This document shows, one piece after another, positions 17,215 to 26,700 of a DNA stretch of 64,000 nt. The stretch is taken from assembly GCA_035967665.1 (NCBI GenBank), contig JAYWLB010000120.1, positions 147,766 to 211,765 on the forward strand, given 5' to 3'. Under the pieces are notes generated by a model that saw only the letters and a program-made list of their open reading frames with translations, searched no databases and was not told where the DNA came from. Positions within the stretch are counted from its first letter, which is position 1, and each line of letters starts with the position of its first letter. The DNA comes from Arctic95D-9 sp035967665 (lineage in GTDB: Bacteria; Verrucomicrobiota; Verrucomicrobiia; Verrucomicrobiales; DEV007). The translations under genes and the position numbers were made by a program.

Positions 17215-18129
17215 TTAAGAAAGGAGTTCCTTGAGCGTGGCAAAGTTTTCACGCGTAGCCTTGAGAACGGCCGGGATAATTTTCGGGTCATCGTGACCGA
17301 GGTATTCAATGTGCAAGCTAATCGGGCCGTTGAAATCACTTTCTTTGAGCATTTTGAAGAACTTTTGATCGACAGCGCCCTCACCGAGGGGACCCCAGCT
17401 CAGTTCATTGTCTTTCCAGGCCGGCTCCTTGACGTAGATGGTGTCAATGTAGGGGCGAATACGCGCAAAATTCAGGGGCCAGGCTTTGGCGCCTTCGACG
17501 GTGGCGTGTCCGATGTCGAAGGCGACCCCGATCTGATCGGGAGTGTAGCTGGAAAACAAGCCTGCCATGTCCCAAATCGGAGCACCAAAATACCTGTCAC
17601 CGGAATGGTTTTGATAGACCGGCTTGATTCCGAGCTCATCGGTGAGCGCGATGAGATCTTTCAGCTTCGCATCGAACTCCTTGAGCTGCGGGTCGAGCGG
17701 CTTTGTGAGATCGTAGCGATAGTAGTTCATCCGGAAGCGCTTTACTCCCAGTTCAGCGGCGGTGCGGAGAACCTTTTCGGTGTGTTGTTCTTCACTCACT
17801 TCGTTGATTCCGGAGGTGAGAATTGTAAGGTTCAGATTCTGCTTTTTGAGGGCCTCGACCATTTTTGGCAGATCCTCTTCGACGCGCTCGGGGAGGACGT
17901 GACCTTTGGGCCTCACGGGGCCTTCAATCCCGTTAAACCCAAGCTCCGCAATCGCCTCGGCGGTGTCGTCGTAACTCAGTGATTGCAGGGGTTTCGTGAA
18001 GGTGCAGAACTCAAAACGGGACTCCTCTTCAGCCAAAGCGGGAACGGCCGCGGCGAAGGGGGAAACGGCGAGGCCGGCGGCGGCGCTCTTCAAAAAATGA
18101 CGACGATTTGGCGAAGCATAGTGACTCAT
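17215..18129 (-). CDS. Exported sugar phosphate isomerase/epimerase-like TIM-barrel protein
   Basis: A 304-residue protein of the AP_endonuc_2/xylose isomerase-like TIM-barrel superfamily. ATG at 18127-18129 is chosen over an upstream frame because it starts a Tat-type signal: NRRHFLKSAAAGLAVSPFAAA. Barrel signatures include the start TKPLQSLSYDDTAEAIAELGFNGIEGPVR, the metal-site region QNHSGD and FDIGHATVEG. Members isomerise or cleave sugars and inositols, usually with a divalent metal. Export through Tat implies a folded, cofactor-bearing periplasmic enzyme, a form frequent in PVC bacteria. It precedes hflX on the same transcript and is divergent from the PmoA-like gene. Confidence 0.85.
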   Translation of the reverse strand: MSHYASPNRRHFLKSAAAGLAVSPFAAAVPALAEEESRFEFCTFTKPLQSLSYDDTAEAIAELGFNGIEGPVRPKGHVLPERVEEDLPKMVEALKKQNLNLTILTSGINEVSEEQHTEKVLRTAAELGVKRFRMNYYRYDLTKPLDPQLKEFDAKLKDLIALTDELGIKPVYQNHSGDRYFGAPIWDMAGLFSSYTPDQIGVAFDIGHATVEGAKAWPLNFARIRPYIDTIYVKEPAWKDNELSWGPLGEGAVDQKFFKMLKESDFNGPISLHIEYLGHDDPKIIPAVLKATRENFATLKELLS

Positions 18130-18205
18130 ACAGGTAGGGTATCGGCGCTTGCTCAAATCGGCAAGAGTTGAGATAGTCCTCATCCAGTAAACCAATTTAT
18201 CTGAC

Positions 18206-19201
18206 ATGAGATTTCTTTTACCCATTTCTGCCTTTTTGTTCACCTGTCTCCTCTCCGTTGAGGCACAGACCGTTGGTAATGACGGCAGCGGCTGGTCGAT
18301 TCGCGGAACCAATCCCATCGGGATCTATTTCGACGGTAAGCATGTCTCTGATTACAACGCGGGCGATGAAGAGGGAAAGCCGTTCTTCTACCCCGTGATC
18401 GGACCAACCGGCGAAAATATGACCCGTCACTGGCCGATGAAGGAGGGTTTTGACGACGAGGAGCAGGATCACATTCACCAGCGCGGTTTGTGGTTCGGTC
18501 TCGGCAAGGTGAACGGGCTCGATTACTGGCATTTCCACGGCGATGAAAAGAAGCAGGACAAGACCTTCGGCAAAATCATTCACAAGGGAATGAACGGAGT
18601 CAAAATGGGTGGTGATTCCCTGACATTTAACGTGAAGTCCCAGTGGGTAGCTCAAGCCGATCAGGAAAAGCGGATCTGCTCAGACAACCGGGAGTTCACT
18701 TTCTATTATCGTAAGGATGGTGCCCTCGTTGTGGAGACGAAGCTTACCCTGAATGCCGATGCCGGTGATGTTGAAATCAAAGACGACAAGGAAGGCGCGT
18801 GGTCGATTCGGACGATTCCGACGCTGCGCCTCGAAGGTGATCACGCCAAAGGACATATTCTCAACAGCGAGGGTGACGAAGGTAAGGATGCCTGGGGCAA
18901 GCGGGCCTCCTGGGTGAATTATTACGGAGAGGATCGTGCCGGGAATGCGATCGGAATCGCGATGTTTGATCATCCCACGAGCTTCCGTCACCCCACCTGG
19001 TGGCACGCACGTCATTATGGGCTCTTCACCGCGAATCCATTCGGTCAGGGGAATTTTGAGAAAGAGACTGAGATCGGAGCAGGGGACTACACCATCAAAG
19101 CGGGAGAAAGCATTGAATTCCGCTACCTCACGATTTTCTACAAAGGCAGCCCGGAAGAGGCGGATATCCCCGCGGCGTATAAGAAATTTTCGGAGCGATA
19201 G
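18206..19201 (+). CDS. PmoA-like/DUF6807 secreted protein
   Basis: A 331-residue secreted protein; the N-terminal 20 residues form a signal peptide (cleavage near VEAQ). The conserved blocks FYPVIGPTGENMTRHWPM and DHIHQRGLWFGLGKVNGLDYW, and the later FDHPTSFRHPTWWHARHYGLFTANPFG, are those of the family named PmoA (DUF6807), widespread next to sugar oxidoreductases and isomerases in PVC bacteria. Despite the name it is not a methane monooxygenase subunit. The fold is galactose-mutarotase-like, suggesting a carbohydrate substrate. Divergent partner of the exported isomerase-like gene. Confidence 0.85.
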   Translation: MRFLLPISAFLFTCLLSVEAQTVGNDGSGWSIRGTNPIGIYFDGKHVSDYNAGDEEGKPFFYPVIGPTGENMTRHWPMKEGFDDEEQDHIHQRGLWFGLGKVNGLDYWHFHGDEKKQDKTFGKIIHKGMNGVKMGGDSLTFNVKSQWVAQADQEKRICSDNREFTFYYRKDGALVVETKLTLNADAGDVEIKDDKEGAWSIRTIPTLRLEGDHAKGHILNSEGDEGKDAWGKRASWVNYYGEDRAGNAIGIAMFDHPTSFRHPTWWHARHYGLFTANPFGQGNFEKETEIGAGDYTIKAGESIEFRYLTIFYKGSPEEADIPAAYKKFSER

Positions 19202-19359
19202 GCCGCACGGAGCGGGCACCGGTGGTCAGGGCGGTTGTTCATGAGCGTCGTCGCCGGGCCTGATCGCGGATGGTCAGAGAGGAGAAATGCTCACGCAGTT
19301 TCTCTACGTGTTTCAGAGAAGTAGAGGAATCTGTGAGGATTTCTCTGTCGCCTGGTGGC

Positions 19360-20172
19360 CTAACCCCCGTTCAGGGTATCGAGAAAGCGATAGAGCTCGC
19401 CGGTGGCGGCGTCGCCGGGCTTCCCGAGTTCATCATTCAAACGCTCGTGATTGCTGTCGGCCTCGCCGTAAACCGTCACGGAAATGCCTGCGCCCTCGAG
19501 GACCTGCTCAAGCCGATGGGCCTGAGCGGTTGTGTCCGGATTGCCGGAAAAGTAGAGAATCAGAAAAGGCGGGATGTCCTTTCCTCTTGCAACATGAGTC
19601 ACAGCCGAAAATGCCGTGTGTCTGTCGGGAAAATTCTCAAATTTCTGTCGATGTCCGAAGGTGAAAAGTTTGCCTTCGTAGAGTTCCTGCCTCATCTCGG
19701 CAGTTAGAATGATCTTCGGGATATCGTAGGTATCGCCATCGACGGGAATGCATCCTTTGATGATCTCTGAGGAGACCCCCGCTTCGCGCAGATAGGAATG
19801 ATCGGTGCAGATCAGCGCTGCGAGCTGGGCGCCTGAGGAATGCCCGCCGACGATGATCCGCTGCGGGTCGCCTCCGTAGCTTGCGATCTCTTCGTGAACC
19901 CGGGCGAGTGCAACTGCGACGTCGCGAACGAGTTCGCTCATCGTCACTTCGGGAAGGAAGCGATGGTTCATCGAAACGAACACGTAGCCCCGCTCCGTGA
20001 AGACTTTCGGCTTCAGGGCAATCATCGATTTGTCTCCGCTGACCCAGCCGCCTCCGTGGATCCAGAACATCACGGGGAGGGCGCCCGTGCGCGCCTCATC
20101 GGGAGTGTAGATATCCAGAACCTGTCGCTCGTGTCCTGACTCTACATATGGCAGGTCAGATATTTTCTTCAT
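19360..20172 (-). CDS. Alpha/beta hydrolase, BD-FAE/carboxylesterase type
   Basis: A 270-residue alpha/beta-hydrolase. The oxyanion-hole motif HGGGW lies at about residues 40-44 (WIHGGGWVSGDKS) and the nucleophile elbow is GHSSG (about residue 108). Asp and His of the triad are expected near DTTAQAHRLEQ and SNHERL. No signal peptide is visible, so it is probably cytoplasmic. Its start overlaps the stop of the MFS transporter by four bases, so transporter and esterase are co-expressed: uptake of an esterified compound followed by de-esterification is a reasonable inference. Confidence 0.85.
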   Translation of the reverse strand: MKKISDLPYVESGHERQVLDIYTPDEARTGALPVMFWIHGGGWVSGDKSMIALKPKVFTERGYVFVSMNHRFLPEVTMSELVRDVAVALARVHEEIASYGGDPQRIIVGGHSSGAQLAALICTDHSYLREAGVSSEIIKGCIPVDGDTYDIPKIILTAEMRQELYEGKLFTFGHRQKFENFPDRHTAFSAVTHVARGKDIPPFLILYFSGNPDTTAQAHRLEQVLEGAGISVTVYGEADSNHERLNDELGKPGDAATGELYRFLDTLNGG

Positions 20173-21446
20173 CGATCCGATGATACCACTTCGACTCTCT
20201 TTTCACGAAACATCAGTGTAAAAAGAATCAGGATAACGACGAGGTAGGCGACCGGGAGCATCCAGAACTGCTTCCATTCGGCGAACGACGCTTCATCGCC
20301 CATGATCTTTGTCGCATAGTAGCCGCAGAGAACCTGAGAACTGATGAGGAATGCGATCCCCTGTGTGAAAACGGTGAGCAGTCCCTGTGCCTGAGCGCGG
20401 ACTTTTTCATCTACGTGGCGATCCACGTAAAGATACCCTGACACAAAAACAAAATCGTAGGAGAACCCGTGAAGGAGAACTCCAAAAAGAGCGAGCCAGG
20501 TAATGCTTCCCTGAAGGACGGCGCCGTCGGCGAGGCTTCCAGCAGCAGCGGCGAAGACAAAGTAACGGAGGATCCAGCAGGCAATTCCGACGATCATGGT
20601 CCACTTGATTCCGAATTTCTTCAGAAAAACCGGAAGGATAAAGAAAAGAACGGGAAGTTCCGCTACTTGTCCCCAGGTGAGAAAGGCGGTTGTCTTTTCC
20701 ATTCCGCCCTGACCGAGAAAAGCGCCAAGATTTACCCAGTAGGGCATGAAGGCACAACAGACGAGAAGTGAGGCGAACATGAAGACCGCGAAGGAGAACT
20801 TCTTGAAGTAGGGCAGGGTTCCGAGGCCGAGAAGATCACCGAAGGAAACCTTTTCGCCCCGTGCCGGCGGCGGGGTCGCGGGAAGAAAGAACGAGTAAAC
20901 ACCGACGACGAGCGAGGCGACCGCTGCGACGTAGCATTGGTTGACCGAAGTATCGAAGTGGAAGACGAAACTGATGACGAGTCCCGCCGCGATCCAACCG
21001 AGCGTTGCGAAGATTCGCACCCGGGGATAATCCCGTTCCGCATCAGCGAGGTGCTTCAGGCAGATTGTGTTGGAGAGCCCGAGTGTCGGCATGAAACAAA
21101 GAGAGTGAGCGAGGAGGAGACCGATGAATATTGTCGGATTGTCAGGATTGGCGAAACTGGGGGCTGCGGCGATGAAGCCCGCCGCGAGAAGCATGAGAAT
21201 TCCCTGAACCTTTTCGGCGTTCATGAAGCGGTCTGCAAAGACGCCGATGAAGAACGGCGTTACGATCGCAGCAACCGGTGTGCACGAGTAGGCATTGCCA
21301 ATCGCCTTGGCGCTGAATCCGGCGTCGAACATAAATCGACCCAGCCCCGCGAACCATGACCCCCAGGTGTAGAAGAGGACGAACATCATGACACTGAGTG
21401 TCGCGAAGAGGGGAACGGGGGAGCGCGCGGTGGAAGTAAGTGCCAT
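20169..21446 (-). CDS. MFS transporter, nucleoside:H+ symporter-like
   Basis: A 425-residue protein with twelve predicted membrane segments. ATG at 21444-21446 is preferred over a 54-base longer frame. The N-terminal pattern FYTWGSWFAGLGRFMFDAG and the repeat GVFADRFM fit the NupG/XapB-like nucleoside:H+ symporter branch of the major facilitator superfamily; many PVC members of this branch lie in sugar-utilisation clusters, so the substrate may be a sugar or nucleoside. Its gene leads an operon with the esterase and is divergent from the DUF1080-esterase fusion across a spacer with two palindromes. Confidence 0.82.
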   Translation of the reverse strand: MALTSTARSPVPLFATLSVMMFVLFYTWGSWFAGLGRFMFDAGFSAKAIGNAYSCTPVAAIVTPFFIGVFADRFMNAEKVQGILMLLAAGFIAAAPSFANPDNPTIFIGLLLAHSLCFMPTLGLSNTICLKHLADAERDYPRVRIFATLGWIAAGLVISFVFHFDTSVNQCYVAAVASLVVGVYSFFLPATPPPARGEKVSFGDLLGLGTLPYFKKFSFAVFMFASLLVCCAFMPYWVNLGAFLGQGGMEKTTAFLTWGQVAELPVLFFILPVFLKKFGIKWTMIVGIACWILRYFVFAAAAGSLADGAVLQGSITWLALFGVLLHGFSYDFVFVSGYLYVDRHVDEKVRAQAQGLLTVFTQGIAFLISSQVLCGYYATKIMGDEASFAEWKQFWMLPVAYLVVILILFTLMFREKRVEVVSSDR

Positions 21447-21484
21447 GGGGGTAAGGGTGTTAGAGCGCTGTTTATCGCAACAAT

Positions 21485-21504
21485 GGCCTTGCCTTGGCAA
21501 GGCC
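21485..21504. promoter_or_regulatory. 20-base perfect palindrome in divergent spacer
   Basis: GGCCTTGCCTTGGCAAGGCC consists of two 9-base arms around TT. It lies 39 bases upstream of the MFS start. It could be an operator for a dimeric regulator (LacI-like in form) or a small hairpin in the leader. Confidence 0.4.
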
Positions 21505-21645
21505 GGAGCGAATCGGATGTGCGGTAGAGGGGCTAATGGCCATTTGCGGCTATTGAGTAGCCGGGGTCTCGCCGGACCGAAGAGTATGCGGATCGCTCAC
21601 GGTCTTCGGCTGCGGATGTGCCGCGACAGAAGGACGTCGTGAATG

Positions 21646-21660
21646 CCTTTTGGCAAAAGG
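21646..21660. promoter_or_regulatory. 15-base perfect palindrome, candidate operator
   Basis: CCTTTTGGCAAAAGG is symmetrical around the central G. It lies about 93 bases upstream of the DUF1080-esterase start, within the 306-base divergent spacer (21447-21752), which otherwise has only a CCGAAGA/TCTTCGG inverted pair (21577-21583 and 21603-21609). No regulator gene is adjacent. Confidence 0.4.
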
Positions 21661-21752
21661 AATCTACCTGATGAACTCTTTTCCGGTCGCGCTATTGCGG
21701 GAGGGTTGAGACTTTTCTCCCGCCCGACACCTGCGAGAATTCCTCAGTTCAT

Positions 21753-23330
21753 ATGAAAGCCCTACTTTGCACAACCACGCTGCTCCTGCTCGCCTTTGTC
21801 AATCCGCTCCACGCGCAGGACGTCGCGCCACCGGAGGGCTTTCGCGCTCTCTTTAACGGGAAAGACCTCACTGGCTGGTATGGTTTGAATCCTCATTCGG
21901 TGGCGAAGCTCGAAGGGGAGAAGAAGGAGGCGGCGCTGGAAAAAATGCGGGCTGAGTTTGCCGATCACTGGCGGGTCGAGAATGGTGAGCTGGTCAATGA
22001 CGGCCACGGTCCCTACGCCACCACCGACGAGGATCTCGGTGATATGGAGTTTACCCTCGAATACAAGACCGTCGCAAAAGCCGACAGCGGAATCTATTTG
22101 CGCGGCACCCCTCAAGTTCAGATTTGGGATAAGAACCAGGTCTTCGATCCGGCGAAGCCTACCCGCCGACCTCACATGGGATCAGGCGGCCTTTTCAACA
22201 ACACTCCCGATACTCTCGGTCGCGATCCGATCCGTGTCATGGACAAGCCGTTCGGCCAGTGGAATAAAGTTCAGATCCGCCAGATTGGTGATCGCACCTG
22301 GGTGACCTTGAATGGTCGTGCTGTCGTCGAAGGCGCGGTGATGGAAAACTACTGGAATCGGGAGCTGCTGCTTCCAGCGACCGGTCCGGTCATGCTGCAA
22401 ACGCATGGGGGTGAAATTCGCTGGAGAAATATCTTCGTCAGGGAGATTGGAAAAGAAGAGGCGGCCAGGATGCTCGCTGGTAATCCGCTGATTCCGAATC
22501 CGACCGAATTCGATGTGGCCTACGGTCCGCACCTCAAACAGAAACTCCATTTCTGGAAAGCGGAATCCGACAAGCCGACACCGCTTCTCTTTTTTATTCA
22601 CGGTGGTGGATGGATGGGCGGAGGCAGAATGAGCGGGCTCAGCGGGATGCTCTCTCAGTTTCTCAAAGCGGGAATCTCGGTTGCATCAGTTGAGTATCGC
22701 TTCATCCCCGAGGCGACGGCTGACGGCGAAGAACCTCCCGTAAAAGGGCCTCTCAGCGATGCGGCGCGGGCACTTCAATTTGTCCGCAGCAAAGCAGACG
22801 AATGGAATATCGATAAAGAGCGCATCGGTGCCTCGGGCGGTTCAGCGGGAGCCTGCTCTTCGCTCTGGATAGCCTTTCACCCCGATATGGCTGACCCGAA
22901 AAGCGATGACCCTGTCGCCCGCGAGTCGACCCGCCTTTTCTGCGCGGCAGTCTCCGGAGCGCAGACGACGCTCGATCCGAAGCAGATGCGCGACTGGACT
23001 CCAAACAGCCGCTATGGCGGCCACGCCTTCGGGTTCGGCAGCTTCGACGATTTCCACGCGAAGCGTGAAACGATCCTTCCCTGGATTGAGAGCTATTCCC
23101 CCTACGCGCTCGTGAGCAAAGATGATCCTCCCATTTATATGTCATACTCCACGCCACCGGCACTGGGCGAAGATCAGAAGGATCCCACTCATACATCGAA
23201 CTTCGGAGTGAAGCTTCAAGAGCATTGCGAGGCGAACGGGGTTCCCTGTGAATTGTATTATCCCGGAGCAGAGGATGCGAAGCACACCACGGTTCAGTCG
23301 TATCTGATTGAGACTTTGAAAGGGGATTGA
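21753..23330 (+). CDS. Secreted DUF1080 (3-keto-disaccharide hydrolase) - alpha/beta esterase fusion
   Basis: A 525-residue exported protein; signal peptide residues 1-21 (ending HAQD). Residues about 28-235 are a DUF1080/concanavalin-like domain (GFRALFNGKDLTGWYG, YKTVAKADSGIYLRG, WNKVQIRQIGD). Residues about 255-525 are an alpha/beta hydrolase with the oxyanion motif HGGGW and nucleophile GGSAG (about residue 368), similar to bacterial carbohydrate esterases. DUF1080 domains occur singly or with other carbohydrate modules; fusion to an esterase in this order suggests removal of acyl groups from the glycan bound or cut by the first domain. Confidence 0.85.
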   Translation: MKALLCTTTLLLLAFVNPLHAQDVAPPEGFRALFNGKDLTGWYGLNPHSVAKLEGEKKEAALEKMRAEFADHWRVENGELVNDGHGPYATTDEDLGDMEFTLEYKTVAKADSGIYLRGTPQVQIWDKNQVFDPAKPTRRPHMGSGGLFNNTPDTLGRDPIRVMDKPFGQWNKVQIRQIGDRTWVTLNGRAVVEGAVMENYWNRELLLPATGPVMLQTHGGEIRWRNIFVREIGKEEAARMLAGNPLIPNPTEFDVAYGPHLKQKLHFWKAESDKPTPLLFFIHGGGWMGGGRMSGLSGMLSQFLKAGISVASVEYRFIPEATADGEEPPVKGPLSDAARALQFVRSKADEWNIDKERIGASGGSAGACSSLWIAFHPDMADPKSDDPVARESTRLFCAAVSGAQTTLDPKQMRDWTPNSRYGGHAFGFGSFDDFHAKRETILPWIESYSPYALVSKDDPPIYMSYSTPPALGEDQKDPTHTSNFGVKLQEHCEANGVPCELYYPGAEDAKHTTVQSYLIETLKGD

Positions 23331-23380
23331 TAGTCGCCGCGGTAATTGACAGGGCCGCCGTTGTTCGATAGAAACTCGAA

Positions 23381-23752
23381 ATGCCAGACACTCCTGAGGA
23401 CCTTCTCAAAGAATACGAGCAGCGGCTCTCCGCGCAGAAGTTCGAGGACGTGAAGCCATTGATCCACGAGGACGCTGTCTTCTGGTTCAATGACGGTTCC
23501 TACCTTGGACTGGATGCGATCGAGGGAGCGTTCACGGCGACCTTTGAGTTGATCAAAGAGGAGAAATACTGGCTCACCAATATCGATTGGATTTCGAAGT
23601 CAGACGATGCGGCCTGCTGTCACTACCAGTTCAACTGGGAGGGCATCATTGACGGGCGAGCCAGCGCCGGAGGGGGACGGGGCACTTCGGTTTTACTCAG
23701 GACGAGCGGTTCCTGGCAAATCGTGCATGAACACTTGAGCCGGAATCCCTGA
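23381..23752 (+). CDS. SnoaL/DUF4440-like NTF2-fold protein
   Basis: A 123-residue soluble protein beginning with ATG 23381. The pattern of an N-terminal helix (EEDLLKEYEQRLSA-like), FVNDGSYLGLDAIEGAF and a C-terminal GRGTSVLLRTSGSWQIVHEHLS is that of the NTF2-like superfamily used for small-molecule binding or steroid-isomerase-like chemistry. GRGT followed by WQIVHEHLS is frequent in DUF4440 proteins. No catalytic assignment is possible. It ends one base before the convergent DUF4838 gene. Confidence 0.75.
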   Translation: MPDTPEDLLKEYEQRLSAQKFEDVKPLIHEDAVFWFNDGSYLGLDAIEGAFTATFELIKEEKYWLTNIDWISKSDDAACCHYQFNWEGIIDGRASAGGGRGTSVLLRTSGSWQIVHEHLSRNP

Positions 23753-23753
23753 A

Positions 23754-26700
23754 TCACTCTCTTGTTCCCGCTTCTTTCGCTGCTTTGACTTCCTCAATCG
23801 ATTCGAGGATATTCTTTTGCCAGGCGCCGGATAGTTTTCCGACCTTTGCGCGGTCGAGTGTTTTAAGTGCCTCGTCAAATTGCCCCCGCTTTGTCAGGAT
23901 CCGGGCAATTCCCTGAAGGGCGTAATATTCGTCCGATCCTCCAAGGCGGTCGCGACCCGAGACGACGGCCTCGTAAGCCTCGATAGAGCCTTCTTCGTTT
24001 CCGAGATTGAATTCGCGGTTTTGCGCAAGCATCACCCTGATGGAATCGCGGGCGCGGGGGTCGCTGGTCCAGACCAGTGCTGAACTGAGATCCTCTTCCG
24101 CTCCTTTTCCGTCCTGAGTGATTTGAGAGGCTCTCCCCCGGAGGTGAAATCCCTCGCCGCGCTTCCAGAACGGCCATTCTGAAATGGCTTCGCCGGAAAA
24201 GATTCTAATCAATTCAGGCGCGTCTCTCCGGTTGAGAAGCTGCCGCATCTGAGCTGCCTTTTTTACTGCCTCGATCGGGATTTGTTCAATGATAGGGTCC
24301 TCTTCTCCGCGGCTGTAACCGGCCGCCATTTCAAGCGCCGCAGATTTCTGAAAATCGGTAATCTCTTTGCCTCCGGCAAGAGCGAGAAAGTCGGCCGCTT
24401 TGCGGGACCTGGTGGCATTTTGAAACTCAATCGCAAAGTCGGTGCCCTCCGGATCAGATTCGAATTGGTGGGACTGCCCTGCGTAGAGGCGGGCGAACTT
24501 CAACGGCAGGTGAAAGGAGTTCGTTCCCGTCGGCGAAAGAGCGCTGAATTCCTCTCCGTTCCCGCGGATTCGTTGGCGGCAAATGTTGATATGCCAGGGC
24601 AGACTTTGCGTTGGCTTGCGCCCGATGACCTGATGATGCGGGTCGTTCTCGTCGTCTGTCACGGGGATGCGAATTTCCACGGTCCAGTGATCGTCTGAAA
24701 TGCGGGTCGCCACTTCCGCCTTCGATGACCACTTCAGCCCGTCACCCTTGGCCAGTTCCCGGTCCAGGTCGACGATGACGCCGCCGGGGCTGATCGCAAT
24801 CTGGTAGTAGGAGTGTGTCTCGGTGCCTATTTCGATCTCGATCGCGTCTCCTTTCCAAATTGCCGGGTCATCGTGTTTTGATGCCGCATCGAGAGGCTTT
24901 TCTCCGGGGAGTTCATCGCAGCGGATCGCAAAGTAGAGGCTGTTCCCGGACCATCCGGATTTGAAGGAGGTCCCGAAAGTTGGAGTGCGACCGGTTTGCA
25001 ATTCGCGTAATTTTCCTGTTGCGGCGGTGGGGCATTTCTCCCAATAGGCATCGTCGAGCTTGCCGTCGATCACGATGCCTTGAGCGTCCCCGACGAGACG
25101 CACTGAGGGCACAGGCCCGCGCTTCTGCCCGAGCTGTCCTGACTTCAGCCGGAGTCCTTTCAGATAGTCGTCAATCAGGGCGAGGCGTTGACCATAGTCC
25201 CCGGAGGCGTCCACTTTGGATTGCGCCTTCGCGAAAAGAGCGAGTGCTTTATCCGCCCGTTCTTTTTCGTTTTCCATTTCTTTCCAGTTCTCTTCGCAGT
25301 ATATGAAGAAGGCGTGCATTTCCTCCTCAGCGGGGCCGTAAAAGAGGCGGCAGTATTCGCGGAACAGGGCATCACCGTTTGCGTCTTTTCCACCCCAGTA
25401 GAGTCGGGCGGTGAAGTAAACGAGGAAGTGATTGAACCCGATCCCGGAGGTAGCGAAATCCCTGCCTGCAGACAACCAGATGTCTTCTCCCATTGAGATT
25501 CCTTTGGTCGCGTTGACGCTTTCGGTAAGGGATTTGACGGAAAAGCAGGGCAGGTACCAACCCCGGTCCGTGAACGGGTAGTTCTCGAAAAAGATGATCG
25601 GATTGTCTGACTTGGCGGCCCACTCTGCGCGAAGTCGCTCCGGGGCTGATTCGCCTTCCCCTTTGTAGCCGGCCTTGTTGATCGGTCTTCTTCCTCCTAC
25701 CAGGCAGACGAGGACGTTCGGCTCTACCTTGTCGATGTTGTCCGGCGGGAGTGTGTAAACGCCGTAGCCGCCATTCACGATCTTTGCATCGGGATGGGTC
25801 TTCGCGATTTCCCGGGCGACGCGATTGGTGAACTCCCAAATATGGTTGCTGAGCCGGCCCCGCTCGTGTCGCTCCGGCGAGTCTTTACCGTCACATTTCT
25901 CGCACTGACAAATTGCAGTGTAGCCGTCAGGAGGCATAATAGAAATGCCTTCAAACCGGTAAGTGTCGAGCAGGGCTCTTGCGTAGCGAACGGTTTCGAG
26001 AAAGAGGCCTTCGTCGGAATAGCAGAGTTGGCATTTTGAACTGCCCGGGTCGAAATCGCGTTTCCCGCCATAGAGAGCGAACCATTCCGGATGCTCCGCA
26101 AAGACCCTTTCGTTGTTTGTCATTCTCGCCATTCCGTGGGCGATCTGAATGTTCTCCTCATTCCGGATTCCAAGGCGCATTGCCCACATCGAGGTGTCGT
26201 ATCCTGCGGTGCCGAATCGAAAGTTAAACTGACGCATCGGAAAATCGGGGATCACTGTCTCGTTTATCTCCGGCAGAGAGATTGTTTTCATCGCAGGCAG
26301 AATTTCGCCGATATCGCCGGGGAGATACCAGCGTGCCCCCAGGGTTCGAAGATAGCCGCACACGGCATTGAAGCTTCCCCGTTCGTCGAGTCCCCATATT
26401 TCGAGACTCTCCCTTTCCGCAGTTGTGGCTCCGTCAGGTTTGCCCGTGTTACCGGGAAGCCTGAGCCGGTTTTTGTAAAGCCCTGTTGATGGCATGCCGT
26501 AGGGGGCGCCGACGATTCCCTCCCATTCGGCCTGGGCGCGGGGAATGTCGCTGTTGCTTGCGGCATACGGATGCTTTGGCTCGAAGTCGGTATCATCGCC
26601 GATCAGTGCGATCCAGTCCGGGCCGGTCGCAATTCGGTAGGCACCTTTCTCCAGTCCGTCCGCTTTTGCCGGGTTTGTGGCGCTCGCTCCGATGTAGACC

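Noticed and set aside
18206..19201. PmoA annotation read as particulate methane monooxygenase
   Set aside because: The DUF6807 family shares the name only; the protein is a soluble exported beta-rich protein with no membrane segments, so no methanotrophy is implied.
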